NCBI GenBank assembly: GCA_022710165.1
Contig: JAKLHL010000044.1
Span: 1-10,251, forward strand
DNA length: 10,251 nucleotides
DNA from: Bdellovibrionales bacterium
Lineage (GTDB): Bacteria > Bdellovibrionota > JAFGOL01
Reading direction: 5' to 3'
Part shown: in pieces, positions 1 to 5,589 of the stretch
Position numbering within the stretch: position 1 is the stretch's first letter
How the letters are laid out: every line of letters begins with the position of its first letter
Position numbers and translations under genes: made by a program
The notes under the pieces: model-generated
What the model was told of the DNA's origin: nothing
The model's database searches: none
Seen by the model: the letters and a program-made list of their open reading frames with translations, nothing else

Positions 1-1
1 A

Positions 2-193
2 AATAGGACTGATTGGCACAAGATCGTTGTGTGGGGCAAGACCGCTGACGCCTGCGAGAAGGTCTTAAAAAAAGGTTCCATGGTGCTTGTTGAGGGCAAG
101 ATAAGGAACATTATTAATGAAGACCCCAAGACCACCAGCTACGAGATATATGCGACAAACGTTTCTTTTATCTCAACAAAAAAGGAGCAGTGA
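2..193 (+). CDS. ssb: Single-stranded DNA-binding protein, C-terminal fragment (5' end outside window)
   Basis: The frame is open from base 2 to a TGA at 191-193, giving the last 63 residues. The run NRTDWHKIVVWGKTAD, then a KGSMVLVEGKIR stretch and a closing YEIYATNVSFI strand, is the second half of the SSB OB fold, which binds single-stranded DNA in replication and repair, usually as a tetramer. The N-terminal half lies beyond the left edge. The protein stops only about six residues after the last OB strand, with ISTKKEQ at the end. Typical bacterial SSBs continue with a flexible linker and an acidic tip ending in DDDIPF or similar, which recruits partners such as RecO. That tail is absent here and I find no continuation in another frame. 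The stop codon is embedded in the terminator stem. It could be a secondary SSB or a specialised short form. Family assignment is firm; subtype is not. Confidence 0.9.
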   Translation, partial: NRTDWHKIVVWGKTADACEKVLKKGSMVLVEGKIRNIINEDPKTTSYEIYATNVSFISTKKEQ

Positions 194-212
194 ATATCAC
201 TGCTCCTTTTTT
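178..212. terminator. Bidirectional intrinsic terminator between ssb and the minus-strand operon
   Basis: A perfect 16-bp inverted repeat (left arm 178-193, right arm 197-212) with a 3-nt loop. The arms begin and end in A6 and T6, so either strand gives a GC-containing stem followed by a T tract. It lies at the convergence of ssb (stop 191-193, inside the left arm) and the minus-strand operon whose last stop is at 231-233, and so can end transcription from both sides. Confidence 0.9.
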
Positions 213-230
213 GATCGTATATTTTTTATC

Positions 231-1547
231 TTATATGAACTTTTTTTGTTTCAAGATGGTCCTAAGACATGGCTGGCCTATTTCCTGAAGTTCATAATCA
301 ACCCTAACATGAGGCTTTTTGATCTTTATAAGCCTTCCTAGGTCTATTGGGGTTGCTATTATGACTACGTCGACCTTTGCCTTGTTTATGGTCTTTTCAA
401 GGTCCTTTATCTGCTTCTTGCCGTAACCCATCGCAGGAAGTATAGGACCTATGTTAGGATACTTTTTGAAGGTCTGCTCTATTTCTCCTACTACAAATGG
501 TCTTGGGTCAACTACTTCGGAGGCTCCGAACTTTTGAGCAGCAACGAATCCAGCACCGTACTGCATCTCTCCATGAGTAAGTGTTGGGCCATCCTCTACT
601 ACAAGGACTCTCTTGCCCTTTATCATCTCTGGGTTCTTAACGAAGATCGGTGATGCCGCATCAACTACTGTGGCCTTAGGGTTAACACAGTTAATGTTCT
701 GTCTTACGACCTCTATATCCTCTATGTTCGCAGTGTCTATCTTGTTTATTACTATCACATCAGCACGTCTTATGTTGGTCTCTCCAGGATGGTAGCTTAC
801 TTCGTGGCCAGGCCTGTGAGGATCTGCTACTACGACTTCAAGGTCAGAAACATAGAATGGTATGTCGTTGTTCCCGCCGTCCCACAGTATGACGTCAGCC
901 TCTTTTTCTGCCTGTCTTAGTATCGCTTCATAATCAACACCTGCATAAACCACTACACCCCTTACGATGTGTGGCTCGTACTCTTCCATCTCTTCTATGG
1001 TGCATTTATGTTTCTTGAGGTCCTGTATGGAGCTGAACCTTTGTACTTTCTGCTTTGCAAGGTCTCCGTAAGGCATAGGATGTCTTATAGCTACGACTTT
1101 CTTTCCGGCTGCTATAAGGATCTCTGATATCTTCCTTGTAGTCTGGCTCTTTCCACAGCCAGTTCTTGTTGCGCATATTGATATCACGGGTTTTGTGCTC
1201 TTTATCATAGTTGATTTTGGCCCCATAAGCTTGAAGTCAGGCCCCATAGACATTACCCATGAACCTTTTGTCATTATCTGGTCGTGAGGTATATCGCTAT
1301 AAGCGAATATCACTTCATCTGCATCGAACTTCTTTATTAACTGAGGCAGTTCGTCCTCGGCATGGATAGGTATCCCTTTAGGATAGTTCTCTCCGCAAAG
1401 TTCAGCGGGATACTTTCTTCCTTCGATGTCCGGGATCTGAGTTGCTGTGAATGCCACTACTTCGTAATTTGGGTTGTTCCTGAAATAAACGTTAAAATTG
1501 TGAAAATCCCTTCCGGCAGCGCCCATAATGATAACTTTCTTCTTCAT
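231..1547 (-). CDS. Cyclic 2,3-diphosphoglycerate synthetase-like P-loop GTPase (COG2403 type)
   Basis: A 438-residue soluble protein. Residues 1-120 form a nucleotide-fold N-terminal region opening with KKKVIIMGAAGRDFHNFN. A P-loop follows at about 127-134 (TRTGCGKS, of the GxxGxGKS style seen in SIMIBI NTPases, with Thr replacing the first Gly). WDGGNNDIPF lies at 222-231, a conserved ADPHRPGHE near 241-249, and NKID at 268-271, the guanine-specificity motif of GTPases. This order and length match the family annotated as predicted GTPase / cyclic 2,3-diphosphoglycerate synthetase. In methanogens such as Methanothermus fervidus the enzyme closes 2,3-diphosphoglycerate to its cyclic form using ATP, making a thermoprotectant. 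The role of bacterial homologues is uncertain, so no gene symbol is given. The ATG start has a good AGGAGT site 7 nt upstream. It is the last gene of the SPOR-manC-PAP2 operon, 5 nt after the PAP2 stop. Family assignment is good; the reaction is inferred. Confidence 0.8.
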   Translation of the reverse strand: MKKKVIIMGAAGRDFHNFNVYFRNNPNYEVVAFTATQIPDIEGRKYPAELCGENYPKGIPIHAEDELPQLIKKFDADEVIFAYSDIPHDQIMTKGSWVMSMGPDFKLMGPKSTMIKSTKPVISICATRTGCGKSQTTRKISEILIAAGKKVVAIRHPMPYGDLAKQKVQRFSSIQDLKKHKCTIEEMEEYEPHIVRGVVVYAGVDYEAILRQAEKEADVILWDGGNNDIPFYVSDLEVVVADPHRPGHEVSYHPGETNIRRADVIVINKIDTANIEDIEVVRQNINCVNPKATVVDAASPIFVKNPEMIKGKRVLVVEDGPTLTHGEMQYGAGFVAAQKFGASEVVDPRPFVVGEIEQTFKKYPNIGPILPAMGYGKKQIKDLEKTINKAKVDVVIIATPIDLGRLIKIKKPHVRVDYELQEIGQPCLRTILKQKKFI

Positions 1548-1552
1548 TCTGA

Positions 1553-2233
1553 CTACTCCTTTATAGATCTGTTTATTAGTAATAACTTAAGTGCTTCCGC
1601 TGTTATATACACGATAAACAGCGAAGTTACAACATCAGATAAAAAATGGCCTCCCTGGATTATTCTTGTAAGCGACATGAGTATTCCATAACACAGTCCG
1701 AGAGTGCCGAATATAAGGGCCTTTCTGTTTTTAGCGACGTAATAAGGGAATATCATGTAGAAAGCATTTGCAGCATGTCCGCTTGGGAAAGAGTTGCCCT
1801 CGGTCTTGTTGCCGAATAGTGCAAAATTAGGCTCAAAAGGGGTCCTGAACTCATGATTGCCGCCGAATTCTTTTATCTCTACCGGCCTTGGTCTGCCCCA
1901 AGTAACTTTCAAGGTCTGTGTTATAAGCCCGGGAGCGACAAGAAAGAGCAGTAATGCTAGGAATATCCTTTTCTTGTTCTCTTTTGAGAATATAGAGCTG
2001 TTCTTGATAAAGAGGCTGATTAGCAATATTATAGCGCATCCTATCCCGCATGCGTTAGGCAGGATGTTCCCATAGTGGTACATGAACTTCCATAATGCTC
2101 CATTAGAATATATCCAGCTGGGGTTATTAGAGGCTGAATACATCAGACTTGATAATTTTATATCAAGCCCGGTAAGTGATATTATCCCGATCACAGACAA
2201 GAATATGATGAAAATTAACAGGACTTTCTTCAA
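1553..2233 (-). CDS. PAP2-family membrane phosphatase (lipid phosphate / polyprenyl-diphosphate type)
   Basis: A 226-residue integral membrane protein with all three PAP2 signature motifs: K109 with R116-P117 (KVTWGRPRP), PSGH at 150-153, and R190-x5-H196-x3-D200 (TRIIQGGHFLSD). H153 and H196 are the expected catalytic histidines. Hydrophobic segments lie near 3-23, 63-77, 89-105, 155-166, 172-188 and 200-220, the usual six-helix layout with the active site on the periplasmic side. The family removes phosphate from lipids such as undecaprenyl diphosphate, phosphatidate or lipid A; the substrate cannot be read from the sequence. The start is TTG at 2233, overlapping the TGA of the upstream guanylyltransferase gene (4-nt overlap), with a GGA about 9 nt before it. 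The next Met, at residue 31, would remove the first helix. Its place after a GDP-mannose gene suggests envelope glycan or lipid-carrier recycling, by inference. Confidence 0.88.
   Translation of the reverse strand: MKKVLLIFIIFLSVIGIISLTGLDIKLSSLMYSASNNPSWIYSNGALWKFMYHYGNILPNACGIGCAIILLISLFIKNSSIFSKENKKRIFLALLLFLVAPGLITQTLKVTWGRPRPVEIKEFGGNHEFRTPFEPNFALFGNKTEGNSFPSGHAANAFYMIFPYYVAKNRKALIFGTLGLCYGILMSLTRIIQGGHFLSDVVTSLFIVYITAEALKLLLINRSIKE
1555..1560 (-). promoter_or_regulatory. Shine-Dalgarno site (AGGAGT) of the GTPase gene
   Basis: On the minus strand AGGAGT ends 7 nt before the ATG at 1547-1545. It overlaps the TAG stop of the PAP2 gene, which suggests translational coupling and confirms the chosen start. 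Confidence 0.75.
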
Positions 2234-3321
2234 ACGTGCTTTTCCAAACCTTTTTGTTTTATTTTTTCAACAACATCTCTTATCTTCTGGCTGTTGTTCT
2301 TATCAGCTATTAAAAGGGCGTCCTCTGTTTCAACTATGATAAGGTCTTTTACGTCCAGAAGCGCTATGACCTTGTTCTTGTCCGAAGCGTGAATGATATT
2401 GTTGCTCGAATTTATGTTTATGATCTTTTCCGAATTGGATATGCCAAAGTCCTTTGGGTCCAATATCTCTTCCAAGCTATTCCAGTTCCCAAGATCGTTC
2501 CATCCAAAGCTGGCAGGGATGACCATTGGTGAAGGAAGTTTCTCTATGACACCGTAATCTATGGATTCAGCGGGGAGCGTAGGAAAAATTTTGTTGAAAG
2601 TACTCAGTTCATTCTTTGTGCCTATACTAGCGGACATGCGTTCCAGTCCCTTGTAAAGTGCAGGCATGTTCTTTTTTATCGCTTTCATCAAGAAGCCTGC
2701 TTGTGCAATGAATATGCCGGCGTTCCAAAGATAAGTTCCGTCCTTGATAAAACGTCTTGCATCCTTAAGGTTCGGTTTTTCCTTGAACGCACTTACCTTG
2801 AAAGTTTTTATACCGTTGTATGCAGTGCTTTTATTCCCCGTCTTTATGTAGCCGTAACCGGTGTGAGGGCTTGTAGGCTTTATGCCTATGGTCACGAGCT
2901 CATTATTCTCTGTGCAGGCCTTTATCCCTGCATTTATTATCTTTAAGAAAGCGGTCTCGTCTTTTATAAGATGATCGGCCGGCATTATCACAAGAACGTC
3001 GTCATAAGATGAACTTAGGGCGATCTTCATCGCCATATATCCTATACAGGGAGCTGTGTTCCTCCCCTTTGGCTCGAATACATAATTAAGTCTCTTATAT
3101 TTTGAAAGATCTTTCTTGGTGCTTGATTCAAGGACCTTACCACTCACAATATGGACCTTGTCCTGATCGAATATCCCTAAGGCCCTTTCAACAGAGCCTC
3201 TGAGTAGCGTCTTATTGCCCGCCAGGTTCAGTAGCTGTTTTGGACGGTCCTTTCTGCTTAACGGCCAGAACCTTGTGCCGCTTCCGCCAGCCATTATTAC
3301 GCAATGAGCTTTTACTTTCAT
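2230..3321 (-). CDS. manC: Mannose-1-phosphate guanylyltransferase (GDP-mannose pyrophosphorylase)
   Basis: A 363-residue nucleotidyltransferase that makes GDP-mannose from GTP and mannose 1-phosphate in the cytoplasm. Motifs in order: AGGSGTRFWPLSR at 11-23 (nucleotide binding), EPKGRNTAP at 83-91, PADH at 114-117 (metal-binding Asp), FKEKP at 179-183, LWNAGIF at 198-204, SIDYGVIE at 253-260, and FGWNDLGNW at 272-280. It lacks the C-terminal phosphomannose isomerase (cupin) domain of the roughly 470-residue bifunctional enzymes, so only the transferase step is expected. I chose the ATG at 3321, 4 nt after the SPOR gene stop. A TTG at 3333 in the same frame would add four residues, but a purine-rich AGAAGAG directly abuts it with no spacing. 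Even for the ATG the ribosome site is weak, so coupling to the upstream gene is plausible. GDP-mannose could feed O-antigen, capsule, mannolipid or mannosylglycerate synthesis; no glycosyltransferase is in view. Confidence 0.92.
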   Translation of the reverse strand: MKVKAHCVIMAGGSGTRFWPLSRKDRPKQLLNLAGNKTLLRGSVERALGIFDQDKVHIVSGKVLESSTKKDLSKYKRLNYVFEPKGRNTAPCIGYMAMKIALSSSYDDVLVIMPADHLIKDETAFLKIINAGIKACTENNELVTIGIKPTSPHTGYGYIKTGNKSTAYNGIKTFKVSAFKEKPNLKDARRFIKDGTYLWNAGIFIAQAGFLMKAIKKNMPALYKGLERMSASIGTKNELSTFNKIFPTLPAESIDYGVIEKLPSPMVIPASFGWNDLGNWNSLEEILDPKDFGISNSEKIININSSNNIIHASDKNKVIALLDVKDLIIVETEDALLIADKNNSQKIRDVVEKIKQKGLEKHV

Positions 3322-3325
3322 CGAT

Positions 3326-3928
3326 CTAGTCAACTCTTCTGATCAAGTAGCTTGTTATTTTTCCTTGTTTCTTTAACATGTCAGCGAACATCTGTGCGCT
3401 GGACTTTTTCTCGAAAAAGCCAACGCCGACCCTGTACCAGATCCCCTTGCCGGGAACTTCGGCTTCCATGTAATATGCAATTTTATATCCGTCGGTATAT
3501 AAGGAGCTCGCCTCTCTTTGGGCCTCTGCCTCATCCTGATATGAACTTATCTGTATGGTGTATTTGCCTTTTATCTCGTCGGTTATTTCTTTTATGCCAA
3601 GATCATCTATGCTTCTTTCCATTGATTTAGGCATGCTTGAAGGGGCTGGTGATTTTTCCTGTTCCTGCCCTAGTGTTATTACGGGGCCTTCTGCGTCTGT
3701 GACCTCAACGCCCTGATCTTTAGACGCTGTTTTTGTACCAGTTCCGGCCTCAAGTTCTTCTATCCTTTTTTGGTTGTCTTCCAAGATGGCCTGGCAGTCA
3801 TTTTGAAGGATGTTCTTACCTATCCTTATCCCAACTGCAAATATGAGAGCGCCTCCGATAAGGAACAGGATGAATAAGAGTAGAAGTTCACCTTTTTTTA
3901 TTGTGTAATGATTTTGTGAGCTTTCCAT
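3326..3928 (-). CDS. SPOR-domain protein with one membrane anchor
   Basis: A 200-residue protein. Residues 1-13 are a short cytoplasmic head, 14-36 a single hydrophobic helix, about 44-60 a short charged possibly coiled segment (EDNQKRIEELE), about 61-119 a low-complexity acidic and Pro/Ser linker, and 120-197 a SPOR domain (GKYTIQISSYQDEAEAQREASSL, then WYRVGVGFFEKKSSAQMFADMLKKQG). SPOR domains bind septal peptidoglycan lacking stem peptides, and this N-in, C-out layout is that of FtsN-like or DedD-like proteins. The true start is the ATG at 3928, with GAGGTGAGA just upstream; the frame stays open much further, but that part is antisense to hldD. It is the first gene of the four-gene minus-strand operon. 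The domain call is firm; the exact role is not known. Confidence 0.88.
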   Translation of the reverse strand: MESSQNHYTIKKGELLLLFILFLIGGALIFAVGIRIGKNILQNDCQAILEDNQKRIEELEAGTGTKTASKDQGVEVTDAEGPVITLGQEQEKSPAPSSMPKSMERSIDDLGIKEITDEIKGKYTIQISSYQDEAEAQREASSLYTDGYKIAYYMEAEVPGKGIWYRVGVGFFEKKSSAQMFADMLKKQGKITSYLIRRVD

Positions 3929-3930
3929 AT

Positions 3931-3939
3931 TCTCACCTC
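3931..3939 (-). promoter_or_regulatory. Shine-Dalgarno site of the SPOR gene
   Basis: The minus strand reads GAGGTGAGA immediately before AT-ATG, with the GAGGTG core about 5 nt from the start. It fixes the start at 3928 and rejects the open frame extending to 4282. I see no convincing -35/-10 pair for this operon in 3940-4013. Confidence 0.75.
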
Positions 3940-3963
3940 TTGAAGGTTTTTTACTCTGACTTG

Positions 3964-3991
3964 TTGAAAAATGCCAGCAATTTGATATGTT
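3964..3991 (+). promoter_or_regulatory. Candidate sigma70-type promoter for hldD
   Basis: TTGAAA at 3964-3969 (5 of 6 to TTGACA), a 16-nt spacer, then TATGTT at 3986-3991 (4 of 6 to TATAAT). A start near 3998 would give a short leader carrying the GAGAGGT ribosome site. The match is by eye only, in a divergent gap of 85 nt. Confidence 0.4.
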
Positions 3992-4000
3992 AACAAAAAA

Positions 4001-4007
4001 GAGAGGT
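4001..4007 (+). promoter_or_regulatory. Shine-Dalgarno site of hldD
   Basis: GAGAGGT ends 6 nt before the ATG at 4014. It decides the start against an in-frame ATG at 3987, which would place this site inside the coding region and add nine non-family residues before MIIVTGAAGFIG. Confidence 0.75.
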
Positions 4008-4013
4008 CCTTTT

Positions 4014-4979
4014 ATGATAATAGTGACTGGAGCGGCAGGTTTCATCGGAAGTGTAGTGGCACAAAGCCTTTTCAGGCAGGGTGCCAAAGATTTGATATTG
4101 GTCGATAAGTTCTCTAAGCAGGAAAAATGGAAAAATATATCCAGCATGAACTTCAAAGAGTTCGTAGACAGGGATTCTTTCCTGGACAGGCTGGAAAAGG
4201 GTGAGTTCGGAAAACCTGAAGCTGTAATACACATGGGGGCCTGTACAGACACAACAGAGTTCAACATGGACCTCTTGGTCACACAAAACTACGAGTACAG
4301 CAAAAGGCTTTGTTCATGGTGTCTCAACAACAGCGTTAGGTTCATATATGCATCTTCAGCGGCTGTATATGGCGACGGATCAAAAGGTTTTAGCGATCTG
4401 GATGAACTTACTCTGGGAATGGAACCGCTTAATCCTTATGGGTTCTCCAAACTGCTTTTTGACAGGTGGCTCATAAACAATAAATTATCGGGTTCTGTTG
4501 TCGGGCTCAGGTTCTTTAATGTGTTCGGACCGAACGAATATCACAAGGGCAAGATGAGCAGCATAATATACAGGTCCTTCCCGATGGCCAAAAAGGAAGG
4601 AGTTGTGAGGTTGTTCAAGTCCTACAAGAAGGACTTTGTGGACGGAGGACAGTTAAGGGATTTTGTATATATAAAGGATGTGGTCAAGGTCGTTCAGTTC
4701 TTTATGGCTAACGACAAGGCAAAGGGCATCTTTAATTTAGGTACAGGAAAAGCACGTTCGTTCAGCGACCTTGCTTCTGCTTTACTGGACTCACTTGGTA
4801 AAAAACGTTTGATAGAGTACATAGATATGCCTGAAGAGATAAAGAACAAATACCAGTATTTCACTCAAGCTGATGTGAGCCGTCTTAGAGCTGTGGGATA
4901 TAAGGATGAGTTCAGCTCTTTAGAAGCTGCGGTTAGCGACTACGTTCAGGGTTACCTTGTACCCGGCAAGAATTATTAA
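4014..4979 (+). CDS. hldD: ADP-L-glycero-D-manno-heptose 6-epimerase
   Basis: A 321-residue extended short-chain dehydrogenase/reductase. It converts ADP-D-glycero-D-manno-heptose to the L-glycero form, the last step of activated heptose synthesis for the lipopolysaccharide inner core, using tightly bound NADP. The dinucleotide site GAAGFIG is at 6-12, the family-typical HMGACTDTTE near 73-82, and YASSAAVYG at 112-120. The catalytic Tyr142/Lys146 lie in NPYGFSK. FFNVFGPNEYHKGKMSS contains the conserved His-Lys. LRDFVYIKDV, IFNLGTGKARSF and YQYFTQADVSRLRAVGY follow. These match E. coli HldD (RfaD) block by block, with a short extra loop before RDFVY as in many non-enteric homologues. It stands alone on this strand; no hldE or gmhA gene is nearby. 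Its last 47 nt overlap the 3' end of recO on the other strand. The assignment implies a heptose-containing outer-membrane lipopolysaccharide. Confidence 0.93.
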   Translation: MIIVTGAAGFIGSVVAQSLFRQGAKDLILVDKFSKQEKWKNISSMNFKEFVDRDSFLDRLEKGEFGKPEAVIHMGACTDTTEFNMDLLVTQNYEYSKRLCSWCLNNSVRFIYASSAAVYGDGSKGFSDLDELTLGMEPLNPYGFSKLLFDRWLINNKLSGSVVGLRFFNVFGPNEYHKGKMSSIIYRSFPMAKKEGVVRLFKSYKKDFVDGGQLRDFVYIKDVVKVVQFFMANDKAKGIFNLGTGKARSFSDLASALLDSLGKKRLIEYIDMPEEIKNKYQYFTQADVSRLRAVGYKDEFSSLEAAVSDYVQGYLVPGKNY

Positions 4980-5589
4980 GCATTTCATAGAGCATACAGA
5001 ACGATCTTGGTGAATGTTCCAGCACAGAAGAGTGCATCTGCTCCATCCTGTATAACTGTTCTTTCGGCGAGCTTATCTTGGTAAGTTCAGGTATAAAACC
5101 AGTTTCATGAAACAAGAACATGCAGAATTCGTAGCTTGTATTTATCAGCTCGTCTTTTTTATTCCCTGGCATGCTGTTGATATGATCTATTGCGTCCATT
5201 ACAGAGTTAAAGAAAACAGCGCCGCTTTTACCTGCAGGCTCCATGTGGTTTAGCAGCAGCGATGATAATTCGAGTATGTAGCAGGCTGATATATATTTGT
5301 TCATGTCAGAGCCGATCTTGTCGTAAGTGCTTTTTACTTCTTTAACAGCACTTATGCTGAAAGTAGTATCGTTGCTGTTTTGTTTTGGGCTGAACTCTAC
5401 GTCCATGACCTTGAAATATTCCAGCGAACCCTTGAACCTTTTTGATATCCTCTTGCCTCCAAAAGCGAAGGCCTTTATAAGACCGCGTTCTTTTGTAAGG
5501 CAGGTCACGACCATGTGTCCATCGCCGAAATCCCTTTTTGCGAGTATCACGGCAGTATCAACAAATGATCTGTTTAAAATAGGTTCCAT
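4933..5589 (-). CDS. recO: DNA repair protein RecO
   Basis: A 218-residue cytoplasmic protein of the RecFOR pathway, which with RecR loads RecA onto SSB-coated single-stranded DNA. The N-terminal OB-fold part is clear: RSFVDTAVILAKRDFGDGH near 7-25, then LTKERGLIKAFAFGGKR at 31-47 and the SLEYF segment at 55-59. The helical part has YISACYILELSSLL (99-112) and FCMFLFHETGFIPEL (155-169). The four-cysteine zinc motif of some RecO proteins, which would follow that segment, is absent, as in E. coli. It is somewhat shorter than the usual 230-250 residues, with a ragged C-terminus. The ATG at 5589 lies inside the last codons of the MgtE-like gene (16-nt overlap) and has no clear ribosome site, so coupling is likely. 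Its last 47 nt run antisense under the hldD 3' end. Confidence 0.85.
   Translation of the reverse strand: MEPILNRSFVDTAVILAKRDFGDGHMVVTCLTKERGLIKAFAFGGKRISKRFKGSLEYFKVMDVEFSPKQNSNDTTFSISAVKEVKSTYDKIGSDMNKYISACYILELSSLLLNHMEPAGKSGAVFFNSVMDAIDHINSMPGNKKDELINTSYEFCMFLFHETGFIPELTKISSPKEQLYRMEQMHSSVLEHSPRSFCMLYEMLNNSCRVQGNPERSR

Noticed and set aside
117..341. Small plus-strand frame of 74 codons
   Set aside because: It overlaps ssb in another frame, runs through the terminator and into the 3' end of the GTPase gene; no family features.
3322..3333. TTG start for manC four codons upstream
   Set aside because: No properly spaced ribosome site; the ATG at 3321 fits the family N-terminus as well. 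The choice is not certain.
3987..4013. Earlier in-frame ATG for hldD
   Set aside because: It would put the GAGAGGT ribosome site inside the gene and add residues before the family-typical MIIVTGAAGFIG start.
3929..4282. In-frame upstream extension of the SPOR gene by 118 codons
   Set aside because: It is antisense to well-conserved hldD sequence, and a strong Shine-Dalgarno site sits directly before the ATG at 3928.
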